Shown here piece after piece: positions 34,318-42,559 of a stretch of DNA of 64,000 nt. The position numbers and the translations under genes were made by a program. The notes below the pieces were generated by a model. The model saw only the letters and a program-made list of their open reading frames with translations, was not told where the DNA came from and did not search any database. Origin of the DNA: Shinella sp. XGS7 (GTDB lineage: Bacteria; Pseudomonadota; Gammaproteobacteria; Burkholderiales; Burkholderiaceae_C); NCBI RefSeq assembly GCF_020535565.1, contig NZ_CP084759.1:1-64000 (forward strand). Reading direction: 5' to 3'. The first letter of the stretch is position 1; each line of letters starts with the position of its first letter.

Positions 34318-34602
34318 TGATCCGAGCTGGCGCCTGGATGAAACCTACGTCAAGGTGCGGGGCAAGTGGACCTACCTGTACCGGGCAGTCGACAAGCGGG
34401 GCGACACGATCGATTTCTACCTGTCGCCGACCCGCAGCGCCAAGGCAGCGAAGCGGTTCCTGGGCAAGGCCCTGCGAGGCCTGAAGCACTGGGAAAAGCC
34501 TGCCACGCTCAATACCGACAAAGCGCCGAGCTATGGTGCAGCGATCACCGAATTGAAGCGCGAAGGAAAGCTGGACCGGGAGACGGCCCACCGGCAGGTG
34601 AA
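34318..34602 (+). pseudogene. IS6100 transposase, internal fragment
   Basis: The frame reads GFDPSWRLDETYVKVRGKWT, then RAVDKRGDTIDFYLSPTRSA and KREGKLDRETAHRQVK. This is the middle of the IS6100 (IS6 family) transposase with the first and second catalytic Asp residues. The N-terminus, the C-terminal Glu and both IS ends are missing. It ends exactly at the IS1071 terminal repeat at 34603. Confidence 0.9.
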
Positions 34603-35070
34603 GGGGTCTCCTCGTTTTCAGTGCAATAAGTGACGGTACGAAAAGCTAGCACTGGCGCGGAGGTGGTGTTGGTAGATCGTTGATTTCATTGACTTTCCTG
34701 TTCACTTTCAAATCTGCGATTCGTGGCGTCAAACCGTGGTCGGTTTCATCCATTGGTGCCAGTTATCGATGCATTTGGCCGCGAAGGCAGGATTTGGTCA
34801 GCATAGCGGTCAACCGGGAAGCGAAACACACCCCGCAAGTTGATGCTCTCCAGCCTGGTGGGCGCAATCTTCCCGATCAGTTCCGGTGGAATGACCTGGC
34901 GGCGGTTCGACCAGCGATCCAGGACCGCCTGCATCTGTGAGGTATTCCACGCCATCACGATGTTGGCCATCAGGCTCAACGCATCGGCCACAGCCTGCAT
35001 TTCATCGACACGTTTGGCCTGCGCCGGGCTGATCCGGCCGGTATAAATGGCGCGCTTGAGGGCGTTAACA
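34603..35070 (-). mobile_element. IS1071 3'-end fragment (copy D)
   Basis: The left boundary is the 3' terminal repeat of IS1071 (GGGGTCTCC at 34603). The sequence matches the last 468 bp of the element, including the C-terminal codons of tnpA (34746-35070, ending RPNASITGTNG). It is cut at 35071 by the left inverted repeat of the Tn3-family transposon. Confidence 0.95.
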
Positions 35071-35108
35071 GGGGTTCTAAGCCAGAACCGCCGAAATTTC
35101 CGTCATCC
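35071..35108. repeat. left 38-bp terminal inverted repeat of the Tn3-family transposon
   Basis: It starts GGGGTTCTAAGCCAGAACCG and pairs with 50567-50604. The end of tnpA overlaps its inner part (stop at 35103). Confidence 0.9.
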
Positions 35109-38100
35109 CAGCTCCAGCCCCGCCACGAGCGCATCCAGGTCGATCATCTTGCCGTCGCTCTGGAAGGTGTAATGCCCGTTCAGCAGGATGTGCCGCCAGG
35201 CCGCCGGCGATATCTGGGTCAGGAGAGCGTGCGCCTTGGCGTTGCCGCTCGCCTCGTACTTCATCAGCAGCCGCGAGAGGATGGCCGAGTTGTAGAAGAT
35301 GACCGCGTTGGCGATCAGCCTGGCGCACTGGTTGCTGATCTCAATTTCGATGTCGGTGCGCCCGGTCAATTCCTTCTTGCCGCCGACCTGGGCGATGGTT
35401 GAGCGTAGCTGGTGATAGGACTCGATGCGGTTCTGTGAGCGGTGAACGTTGCGCTCCAGTTGCGGATCGCGCAGGTAGCGCAGCGTGTAGATGCTGCGGA
35501 TGAGCTTGTCGAACTCGAACACCGCGCGCCGCGTGGGGTTCGGCGCGGTGTAGGTGCATAGCTTGCGGATCAGCGTGCCCTGCGTCATCTCCTTCAGTCC
35601 GAGCGTGGCGACAATCTGGTCGAGGTTCGGCTTCTCGCTGACTATGAGATCGCGGTCGATTCTCCCGGCCGGCCGGATCAGGCACTGATCGTACAGCGCC
35701 GGATCGTCGGCACTGTAGAGTTCCTTCAACTGATCGCCAAGGTCGGTGAAGCGCGGCTCGAAACGCAGGCCGAACCAGTGCAGGATAGCGAAGTTGGCCT
35801 TGTTGACGCTGTGCATGTCGCCGGTGATCGCGGTCGGCACGATGTCCGACGTGTTGCGATACCAGATGTCGAACACGTGATGGGCCTCGTAATCGTGCGC
35901 GCCGATCAGGTAGCCGTTGAGCGGCACGTGGTTGCACAGCAGCGTGTAGGCGACCACGCCCTTGCCGCGCCCAAAGTATTTGCGCGAGTGGCGCGCTTTC
36001 ACGGTCGGCCGCTCGACGCCGAATTTCTGACCATCGACGGCACCGTACAGTGCATCGAGGTCGAACGAGTAGTACGGGAAGATCGGCAGCGCGGCGATGG
36101 CGTTGCTGATGCAGTCGTTGGCCGCGTGCAGCGTTGCGTGGCGCAGGTACTGTTGGTAGGCGCTCTCCAGCACGTGGTACGGGATGTCGCTGGTGCGTGC
36201 CATGACCTGGTTGCCGTGGTTCATCGCCTGCGCGATGATGACCGCCATCAGGCTGTCGGCGTCGGCGACCTTCTTCGCATAGCGCGGCTGCAAAGGCGTC
36301 AGCGCCGACAGGAACTGGCACTGGCCGTTGACGAAGCGGAACACGTCGGCCACGTCGCAGAACGGCAGTTGCTCGTAGAACGCCTTCTCGCGCGCCTTCT
36401 GGTTCTCGCCCTTGGGCTTGCGCCATGTCAGCTTCTGCGTGTCCTTGTCGTATTCTAGGTGCGTCAGCTTGCCCTGCTTCAGCTCGCGGTTGAAGGCCAG
36501 CCACTGAGCGCGCAGCTCGGTCGCGAGCGCATCGAGCTGGGCATCGAGTGGCTGCCGCAGGAACGGGATGTCGATCTGCGCCAGCACGGCGGCCTTCTCA
36601 TCCAGCGAAACCAGCTCGTCGGAAAAATGCCGGTGCTGCAAGCTGTCGTCGAGGTAGAGTTCACCCGACTGGAAGCGCTTCCTGACCTGGCGGTACAGCC
36701 AGAACTCGTAGCGGTCGGCATGCAGGTCCGTCGGCTTGCCATCGGCATCGAAGGTCAGCAGGTACGGTCGCAAGCGTTTCGGCAGCGTGGCCGCTGGACA
36801 TTCGGCGAGCGGCCGTTGCGATAGGCGCTGCTGTTTGGCGAACACGTCCTTGGCCCAGGCCAGCGCCACGAGCCACGGGCTGCCCGGATCAGTGCCAGCG
36901 AGGTCGAGCGCGACATACAGCGGCCGAAGATGGCGGCGGATGCGCTCAGCCAGGCCGTCCACCGCCTGCCAGTGCAAAGCCAGCTTGCTCACCGGCTTCA
37001 CGCTCATGCGCTGCGCGGTGGTTTGCAGCGTATCGCGGGGCATGATTTTGTAGGCGCGCTGGCGCACATCGCCGAACGGCGTGGGATCGGGCACGCTGTC
37101 GTCGATGTAAAGCGACAGCAGGCGGCCGACCTGCGGTGTGTCTTGCTGACGGCGCACCTGCTCGGCGACAAAGGATTGCTTTGCGCCCGCACTGCTTTCG
37201 TCCTCCAACTGCTTCATGTGGTAGGCCATCGCATCGACCAGGTTGTCGGAAAGCTGCCGGTAGCGCACCCAGGCATAGCAAAGCAGGTAGAGGTAGGTCT
37301 GATCGGCCTTCAGGTTGCGTAGATCGTGGACGGTGTAGAAGTTCGCCAGGCTGGCGTAGTACAGCAGATTCTGCTGCGAGACGCCGAGCTTGGGCAGCAG
37401 CGCCTTGGCGATCCGGTGCAGCGGCTCCAGCGTGGCGCGCTTTTCGCGTTCGCGGGCCATCTGACGCCAGCCAAAGTCCTTGGCGTCCTGCTTGAGCGCC
37501 GCCAATTGCGACAGGGTGTCGTCACGCACTAGAAGCCGACCCAGCGCGGCCTTGGCCGATTCGTCCAACACTTCCGACAGCAGGCCAGCCAGCCGCCGAC
37601 GCTCGGCGGACAGGGCTTCGCTCACCAGCTCTTGCAGGGTGGTATAGCCGGGCCGGATGATCTTGTGCTCGTTTAGCCAGACGATCAGCTCGGCGGCGAT
37701 GAACCCCGGCATCACGTCGCGCCGCACGGTCTGCGCGGCCTGCTGCGCGAGCTGCGCCAGGAACTCGGCCGCCCACGGCCGGTAGCCGAACAGATCGGCA
37801 ATCCACTCGCGCTGGGTGTAGTGCTCGTGCTTGGAGATTGGCTTGTGCTCGAAGGACTCGCCGTGGAAGTAGCGGCTCAGCACGAAGGCGCAATCGTGCT
37901 CGACCTCACTCCAGTCGAAGCGGAAGAAGGCATGCTTGGCCTTGAAGTAACCGATCTGCAAGATGCAATAGACCTGGGCATGGAGACCAGGCCGGCTGCT
38001 GGCGAGCGCCAGTTCGGTTTCAGTCAACGCCAAGTATTCCAGCCGCTGGGCGTCGTCGAAGTCCGGCAGGCCGTACAGGGCTTCCTGCTCGGCGTCCGAC

Positions 38101-38132
38101 AGGACGGTCAATCGTTCGCTCTTGGTCGTCAT
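35103..38132 (-). CDS. tnpA: Tn3-family transposase TnpA
   Basis: The 1009-residue protein starts MTTKSERLTVLSDAEQEALY, the normal Tn3 TnpA opening. Catalytic elements visible are LYGAVDGQKFG (first Asp), TGDMHSVNKANFAIL (second Asp) and SQNRIESYHQLR (Glu). ATG 38132 was chosen over an upstream in-frame ATG because the upstream sequence is the tnpR gene in another frame, and the ATGA overlap with the tnpR stop is typical. Full length and apparently intact. Confidence 0.93.
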   Translation of the reverse strand: MTTKSERLTVLSDAEQEALYGLPDFDDAQRLEYLALTETELALASSRPGLHAQVYCILQIGYFKAKHAFFRFDWSEVEHDCAFVLSRYFHGESFEHKPISKHEHYTQREWIADLFGYRPWAAEFLAQLAQQAAQTVRRDVMPGFIAAELIVWLNEHKIIRPGYTTLQELVSEALSAERRRLAGLLSEVLDESAKAALGRLLVRDDTLSQLAALKQDAKDFGWRQMAREREKRATLEPLHRIAKALLPKLGVSQQNLLYYASLANFYTVHDLRNLKADQTYLYLLCYAWVRYRQLSDNLVDAMAYHMKQLEDESSAGAKQSFVAEQVRRQQDTPQVGRLLSLYIDDSVPDPTPFGDVRQRAYKIMPRDTLQTTAQRMSVKPVSKLALHWQAVDGLAERIRRHLRPLYVALDLAGTDPGSPWLVALAWAKDVFAKQQRLSQRPLAECPAATLPKRLRPYLLTFDADGKPTDLHADRYEFWLYRQVRKRFQSGELYLDDSLQHRHFSDELVSLDEKAAVLAQIDIPFLRQPLDAQLDALATELRAQWLAFNRELKQGKLTHLEYDKDTQKLTWRKPKGENQKAREKAFYEQLPFCDVADVFRFVNGQCQFLSALTPLQPRYAKKVADADSLMAVIIAQAMNHGNQVMARTSDIPYHVLESAYQQYLRHATLHAANDCISNAIAALPIFPYYSFDLDALYGAVDGQKFGVERPTVKARHSRKYFGRGKGVVAYTLLCNHVPLNGYLIGAHDYEAHHVFDIWYRNTSDIVPTAITGDMHSVNKANFAILHWFGLRFEPRFTDLGDQLKELYSADDPALYDQCLIRPAGRIDRDLIVSEKPNLDQIVATLGLKEMTQGTLIRKLCTYTAPNPTRRAVFEFDKLIRSIYTLRYLRDPQLERNVHRSQNRIESYHQLRSTIAQVGGKKELTGRTDIEIEISNQCARLIANAVIFYNSAILSRLLMKYEASGNAKAHALLTQISPAAWRHILLNGHYTFQSDGKMIDLDALVAGLELG

Positions 38133-38722
38133 CGCGATGACGCTCCACGAGAGCCCGTCCAACCAACCCGTGCCAGGGTCTCGATCAGCGTGGTTCGCTT
38201 GACGCCGAAGTTGCGGCACACCGCCGCCTTGGACATGCCGCCATCGAGCGCAGCGACGATGGCCTCCAGCTTCTCGCCGGTGATCGCCTGCGGCCGGCCG
38301 CCGATCCGGCCGCGTTTGCGGGCGGCAGCCAGACCGGCGACGACACGTTCCTGGATCAAGGCGCGTTCGTACTGCGCGAGCGCGCCGAACACCTGGAACA
38401 GAAACTCGCCCGAGGGCGTCGTGGTATCCAGGTTCTCCGTCAGCGAGCGGAACGCCACCTGCTTTTTCTTGAGCGAGGTCACGATGGCGAGCAAGTGCGA
38501 CAACGAACGGCCGAGCCGGTCGAGCTTCCACACGACCAACACGTCGCCAGGGCGAACGAATTCGAGCGCCCGCGCCAGGCCCGCGCGGTCGTCCTTCGCG
38601 CCGGAAGCATGATCCTCGAACAGATGCCGCGCATCGACGCCGACGGCGAGCAGCGCATCGCGCTGCAAGTTCGTGCTCTGGCGGTCGGAGTCCGACGACA
38701 CGCGCATGTAACCTACCAACAT
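38129..38722 (-). CDS. tnpR: Tn3-family serine resolvase TnpR
   Basis: The 197-residue protein reads MLVGYMRVSSDSDRQSTNLQ with the nucleophilic Ser in MRVSS, then DHASGAKDDRAGL and VVWKLDRLGRSL. The C-terminal HTH is KAAVCRNFGVKRTTLIETL. It resolves cointegrates at res and often represses its own transcription. The start is ATG 38722; the stop overlaps tnpA. The res site would be expected upstream (38723 onward), exactly where the nested unit was inserted 91 bp away. Confidence 0.93.
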   Translation of the reverse strand: MLVGYMRVSSDSDRQSTNLQRDALLAVGVDARHLFEDHASGAKDDRAGLARALEFVRPGDVLVVWKLDRLGRSLSHLLAIVTSLKKKQVAFRSLTENLDTTTPSGEFLFQVFGALAQYERALIQERVVAGLAAARKRGRIGGRPQAITGEKLEAIVAALDGGMSKAAVCRNFGVKRTTLIETLARVGWTGSRGASSR

Positions 38723-38812
38723 AAGCGGAAAACCATTAAGACGAGGTTTCCGTATGGTAGCGTCTGGCGACAGAGTTTTCCGCACAATTTTGCGGCCACT
38801 CGGAGGTTGGTG

Positions 38813-38817
38813 CAGAG
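38813..38817. repeat. left copy of a 5-bp target duplication (CAGAG)
   Basis: CAGAG directly precedes the GGGGTCG end of the nested unit and recurs directly after its other end at 44676-44680, as expected for transposition by a Tn3-family enzyme. Confidence 0.85.
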
Positions 38818-39061
38818 GGGGTCGTCTCAGAATTCGGAAAATAAAGCACGCTAGCGGTTGATCTGTCAGGTTGAAGCCTGAGAGGCCGAGCGCAGATCGT
38901 CAGAAAAGGCGAAAAACGATCCTAATCTGACGCAACATAGGTGGGGTGCCTGACGCCCGGTTGAGGCGTACTTCAACTGGACACCATTCCAGAAAGACCA
39001 AGCATGGCATGGCCTGCCGCTGTCTTACCGTGCTTTATTTCCCGTTTTCTCTATCGACCCC
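38818..39061 (+). repeat. 244-bp TIME-like miniature element, left copy
   Basis: It starts GGGGTCGTCTCAGAATTCGG and ends, read inward, with GGGGTCGATAGAGAAAACGG, two related 38-bp-type Tn3 ends facing outward. The interior has no gene apart from a few codons read into by the EamA ORF in the other copy. It is the inverted counterpart of 44432-44675 with no differences seen by eye. Confidence 0.85.
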
Positions 39062-39062
39062 T

Positions 39063-39237
39063 ATCTCATCTGCGCAAGGCAGAACGTGAAGACGGCCGCC
39101 CTGGACCTCGCCCGCGAGCGCCAGGCGCACGAGGCCGGCGCGCGGACCCGCGCCACGGCCCACGAGCGGACGCCGCAGCAGGAGCGCCAGAAGGCCGCCA
39201 GAGAGGCCGAGCGCGGCCGTGAGGCTTGGACGCTAGG
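39063..39237 (+). pseudogene. remnant of an Ala/Arg-rich coiled protein, split by the IS481 element
   Basis: The plus frame reads LARERQAHEAGARTRATAHE and AAREAERGREAWTLG. If the IS481 insertion (39238-41681, counting one GCTAGG copy) is removed, the frame continues from TLG into QGMKKPVAGCYGRL and a stop near 41772. The composition resembles the tail of an actinobacterial plasmid mobilisation protein, but this is only a guess. Confidence 0.4.
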
Positions 39238-39417
39238 TGTGATGTCCAGGGACGTTGTTCTGGCCCCCGCCCGTAATGACACCGTGCCGATTCAAGAAGT
39301 ATCTGTCCAGACCGCTCGCCATTGAAGGCATGTTAGAGTTTGGGGCATGTCGAGTCCCGAATCAGACAGGTCAGGGGTTGCCGGTCACACCGCCAGCCCC
39401 TTGAACCACTAGTTACG

Positions 39418-39515
39418 ACGCCCACGATCTGTGTGGGCGTATGTCTGGCGTACCCGGGGCGCTGGCCGTGGTGACAAGAAGAACCATTTCTTGATCTCAC
39501 ACCTCGGAGTACTCG
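39418..39515 (+). promoter_or_regulatory. cmx leader with hairpins, possible attenuator
   Basis: A hairpin ACGCCCAC/GTGGGCGT lies at about 39418-39440. A short ORF (GTG at 39471, seven codons, stop at 39494) overlaps a second small stem CAAGAA/TTCTTG just before the cmx ribosome-binding region. The order of leader ORF, stem and start codon resembles the translational attenuators of inducible chloramphenicol genes. This is inferred from layout only. Confidence 0.35.
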
Positions 39516-40691
39516 ATGCCTTTTGCCCTCTACATGCTTGCCCTGGCGGTCTTCGTCATGGGCACTTCAGAATTCATGCTCGCGGGATTGCTCCCCGCGA
39601 TCGCGACCGAACTTGACGTCTCGGTCGGCACTGCGGGACTGCTGACCTCCGCATTCGCAGTCGGTATGGTCGTCGGCGCGCCAGTGATGGCGGCATTCGC
39701 TCGCCGTTGGCCACCGCGGCTCACATTGATCGTTTGCCTTCTCGTGTTCGCGGGAAGCCACGTCATCGGAGCGATGACACCAGTGTTCTCTCTCCTGCTC
39801 ATCACCCGGGTGCTCAGCGCTCTCGCAAACGCAGGATTCCTCGCCGTAGCACTGAGCACGGCCACTACCCTCGTGCCAGCGAACCAGAAGGGGCGTGCAC
39901 TGTCGATCCTGCTCTCCGGCACGACGATCGCAACCGTCGTGGGCGTCCCCGCCGGGGCACTGCTCGGCACAGCGCTGGGCTGGCGAACGACGTTCTGGGC
40001 GATCGCCATCCTCTGTATTCCCGCGGCCGTTGGAGTCATTCGTGGCGTCACGAACAATGTTGGTCGGAGCGAGACTAGCGCGACCTCACCAAGGCTCCGT
40101 GTCGAGCTCAGCCAGTTGGCGACGCCGCGGCTCATCCTGGCCATGGTACTCGGAGCGCTGATCAACGGAGGGACCTTTGCGGCATTCACCTTCCTGGCAC
40201 CCATCGTGACCGAGACCGCGGGCTTGGCCGAAGCGTGGGTGTCCGTCGCGCTGGTGATGTTCGGCATCGGATCGTTCCTTGGCGTCACGATCGCAGGACG
40301 ACTATCAGATCAACGACCTGGCCTCGTGCTCGCAGTCGGCGGACCGCTATTGCTGACAGGCTGGATCGTGTTGGCAGTGGTCGCATCTCATCCCGTCGCG
40401 CTTATCGTCCTCGTCCTCGTTCAGGGATTCCTGTCGTTCGGCGTCGGCAGTACTCTGATCACGCGTGTGCTGTATGCAGCATCGGGTGCGCCAACGATGG
40501 GCGGTTCGTACGCAACCGCAGCATTGAATATCGGAGCTGCAGCGGGGCCCGTGCTTGGTGCGCTCGGGCTCGCGACCGGGCTGGGGCTGCTCGCGCCGGT
40601 TTGGGTCGCTTCGGTGCTGACAGCGATCGCTCTCGTCATCATGCTTCTCACCAGACGCGCGCTTACGAAGACCGCGGCGGAGGCCAATTGA
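39516..40691 (+). CDS. cmx: chloramphenicol exporter Cmx (MFS)
   Basis: The 391-residue, twelve-helix major facilitator protein begins MPFALYMLALAVFVMGTSEF and matches the corynebacterial Cmx sequence from Tn5564. It contains the MFS motif region (PVMAAFARRWPPRLTLIV) and the export motif C-like segment GTTIATVVGVPAGALLG. It pumps chloramphenicol out by proton antiport. Its stop overlaps the transposase start (TGATG), so both are probably on one transcript. Confidence 0.93.
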   Translation: MPFALYMLALAVFVMGTSEFMLAGLLPAIATELDVSVGTAGLLTSAFAVGMVVGAPVMAAFARRWPPRLTLIVCLLVFAGSHVIGAMTPVFSLLLITRVLSALANAGFLAVALSTATTLVPANQKGRALSILLSGTTIATVVGVPAGALLGTALGWRTTFWAIAILCIPAAVGVIRGVTNNVGRSETSATSPRLRVELSQLATPRLILAMVLGALINGGTFAAFTFLAPIVTETAGLAEAWVSVALVMFGIGSFLGVTIAGRLSDQRPGLVLAVGGPLLLTGWIVLAVVASHPVALIVLVLVQGFLSFGVGSTLITRVLYAASGAPTMGGSYATAALNIGAAAGPVLGALGLATGLGLLAPVWVASVLTAIALVIMLLTRRALTKTAAEAN

Positions 40692-41680
40692 TGACCCATC
40701 CGAACGCTCTTCTCACTCCTCGTGCCCGTCTCCGGTTAGCCCGGCTGATTGTCGAAGACGGCTATCCGGCCACGATCGCCGCAAAGATGTTCATGGTCTC
40801 CCCGATCACTGCCCGGAAATGGGCAGGCCGCTACCGGGAAGAGGGTGAGTTTGGGATGCAGGATCGCTCCAGCAAGCCGCACCGGATCCCAGGCAGGACG
40901 CCCGAGCATGTCAAGAAGAAGATCATCAACCTGCGCTGGCGGCTTCGACTGGGGCCAGCCCAGATCGCTGCGCGACTTGGTCTCTCGACGTCGACTGTTC
41001 ACGCGGTCCTCGTCCGTTGCCGCGTGAACCGCCTCTCGCATATCGATCGTGTCACTGGCGAGCCATTGCGGCGATATGAGCATCCTCATCCGGGATCGTT
41101 GATTCATGTCGATGTCACGAAGTTCGGCAACATCCCCGACGGCGGTGGACATCGTTACGTAGGTCGGCAGCAAGGCGCACGGAACAAGCTCGCGACTCCG
41201 GGATTACCACGAGGAAAAGATCACAAGCCGCGCACCGGGACGGCGTTCGTTCACACAGTCATCGACGACCACTCCCGCGTCGCATACGCAGAAATCTGGT
41301 CGGATGAGCAGGCGAGCACAGCGGTGGGAGTTCTCGAACGCGCCGTGGCCTGGTTCGCCGAACGAGGCGTGACCGTCGAGCGAGTCCTATCCGACAACGG
41401 GTCGGCATACAGATCCCACGCATGGAGGGACTTCTGCGCTCGGCTCGGCATCCGACACAAGCGGACACGCCCCTACCGGCCGCAGACGAACGGGAAGATC
41501 GAGCGATTCCACCGCACGCTCGGGGACGGCTGGGCCTATGCCAGGTTTTACGGTTCAGAGGCCGAACGACGCCTGGCGCTGCCCGGCTGGCTCCACTTCT
41601 ACAACCACCACCGACACCACTCTGCGATTGGCGGCGTACCCTTCGACCGACTCAACAACGTCCCTGGACATCACAGCTAG
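40691..41680 (+). CDS. tnp: IS481-family transposase (IS5564 type)
   Basis: The 329-residue protein has an N-terminal HTH (LARLIVEDGYPATIAAKMFM) and an rve DDE core: Asp in SLIHVDVTKFGNIPDGGGHR, Asp in VERVLSDNGSAYRSHAW and Glu in NGKIERFHRTLGDGW. The C-terminus FYNHHRHHSAIGG is typical of IS481. The TAG stop (41678-41680) lies in the duplicated target GCTAGG, outside the element. The last codons therefore depend on where it inserts. Confidence 0.92.
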   Translation: MTHPNALLTPRARLRLARLIVEDGYPATIAAKMFMVSPITARKWAGRYREEGEFGMQDRSSKPHRIPGRTPEHVKKKIINLRWRLRLGPAQIAARLGLSTSTVHAVLVRCRVNRLSHIDRVTGEPLRRYEHPHPGSLIHVDVTKFGNIPDGGGHRYVGRQQGARNKLATPGLPRGKDHKPRTGTAFVHTVIDDHSRVAYAEIWSDEQASTAVGVLERAVAWFAERGVTVERVLSDNGSAYRSHAWRDFCARLGIRHKRTRPYRPQTNGKIERFHRTLGDGWAYARFYGSEAERRLALPGWLHFYNHHRHHSAIGGVPFDRLNNVPGHHS

Positions 41681-41691
41681 GGCAGGGCATG

Positions 41692-41719
41692 AAAAAGCCC
41701 GTAGCGGGCTGCTACGGGC
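41692..41719 (-). terminator. rho-independent terminator on the minus strand
   Basis: GCCCGTAGC and GCTACGGGC form a perfect 9-bp stem with a 5-base loop. On the minus strand it is followed by CTTTTTC, so it would stop leftward transcription from tetR. Confidence 0.75.
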
Positions 41720-41803
41720 GTCTGACGCGGTGGAAAGGGGGAGGGGATGTTGTCTACATGGCTCTGCTGTAGTGAGTGGGTTGCGCTCCGGCAGCGGTCC
41801 TGA

Positions 41804-42454
41804 TCAATCGTCACCCTTTCTCGGTCCTTCAACGTTCCTGACAACGAGCCTCCTTTTCGCCAATCCATCGACAATCACCGCGAGTCCCTGCTCGAACGCT
41901 GCGTCCGGACCGGCTTCGTCGAAGGCGTCTATCGCGGCCCGCAACAGCGGCGAGAGCGGAGCCTGTTCAACGGTGCCGCCGCGCTCGCCGGCATCGCTGT
42001 CGCCGGCCTGCTCCTCAAGCACGGCCCCAACAGTGAAGTAGCTGATTGTCATCAGCGCATTGACGGCGTCCCCGGCCGAAAAACCCGCCTCGCAGAGGAA
42101 GCGAAGCTGCGCGTCGGCCGTTTCCATCTGCGGTGCGCCCGGTCGCGTGCCGGCATGGATGCGCGCGCCATCGCGGTAGGCGAGCAGCGCCTGCCTGAAG
42201 CTGCGGGCATTCCCGATCAGAAATGAGCGCCAGTCGTCGTCGGCTCTCGGCACCGAATGCGTATGATTCTCCGCCAGCATGGCTTCGGCCAGTGCGTCGA
42301 GCAGCGCCCGCTTGTTCCTGAAGTGCCAGTAAAGCGCCGGCTGCTGAACCCCCAACCGTTCCGCCAGTTTGCGTGTCGTCAGACCGTCTACGCCGACCTC
42401 GTTCAACAGGTCCAGGGCGGCACGGATCACTGTATTCGGCTGCAACTTTGTCAT
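41804..42454 (-). CDS. tetR: tetracycline repressor TetR(A)
   Basis: The 216-residue protein starts MTKLQPNTVIRAALDLLNEV, has the HTH LTTRKLAERLGVQQPALYWH, and has the ligand-binding helices of class A TetR. It binds the two tet operators in the tetR-tetA gap and is released by tetracycline-Mg. ATG 42454 is the known start; the longer frame from 42481 runs through the operator and is disregarded. Confidence 0.95.
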   Translation of the reverse strand: MTKLQPNTVIRAALDLLNEVGVDGLTTRKLAERLGVQQPALYWHFRNKRALLDALAEAMLAENHTHSVPRADDDWRSFLIGNARSFRQALLAYRDGARIHAGTRPGAPQMETADAQLRFLCEAGFSAGDAVNALMTISYFTVGAVLEEQAGDSDAGERGGTVEQAPLSPLLRAAIDAFDEAGPDAAFEQGLAVIVDGLAKRRLVVRNVEGPRKGDD

Positions 42455-42463
42455 GCTTGACAC

Positions 42464-42510
42464 TTTATCGCTGATAAACATAATATATCCACCAACTTAT
42501 CAGTGATAAA
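42464..42510. promoter_or_regulatory. tet operators O1 and O2 with divergent promoters
   Basis: TTTATCGCTGATAAA at 42464-42478 and TTATCAGTGATAAA ending at 42510 are the two palindromic TetR sites between tetR and tetA. They control both divergent genes. Confidence 0.92.
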
Positions 42511-42559
42511 GAATCCGCGCGTTCAATCGGACCAGCGGAGGCTGGTCCGGAGGCCAGAC

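Larger units (their letters stand above)
39238..41675 (+). mobile_element. IS481-family element of the IS5564/Tn5564 type carrying cmx
   Basis: The ends TGTGATGTCCAGGGACGTTG (39238) and its inverted copy (ending at 41675) bound a 2438-bp unit flanked by 6-bp duplications GCTAGG (39232-39237 and 41676-41681). It contains cmx followed directly by the transposase gene, so the resistance gene lies inside the element rather than between two IS copies. This genetic pair is known from corynebacteria, marking transfer from a high-GC Gram-positive. Confidence 0.88.

Noticed and set aside
32890..34602. Functional class 1 integron
   Set aside because: Only sul1 and small scraps of the 3'-conserved segment exist; no intI1, attI or attC was seen.
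37821..38612. 263-codon plus-strand ORF opposite the tnpA/tnpR junction
   Set aside because: Both minus-strand genes have catalytic motifs and overlapping start and stop; the plus frame has none.
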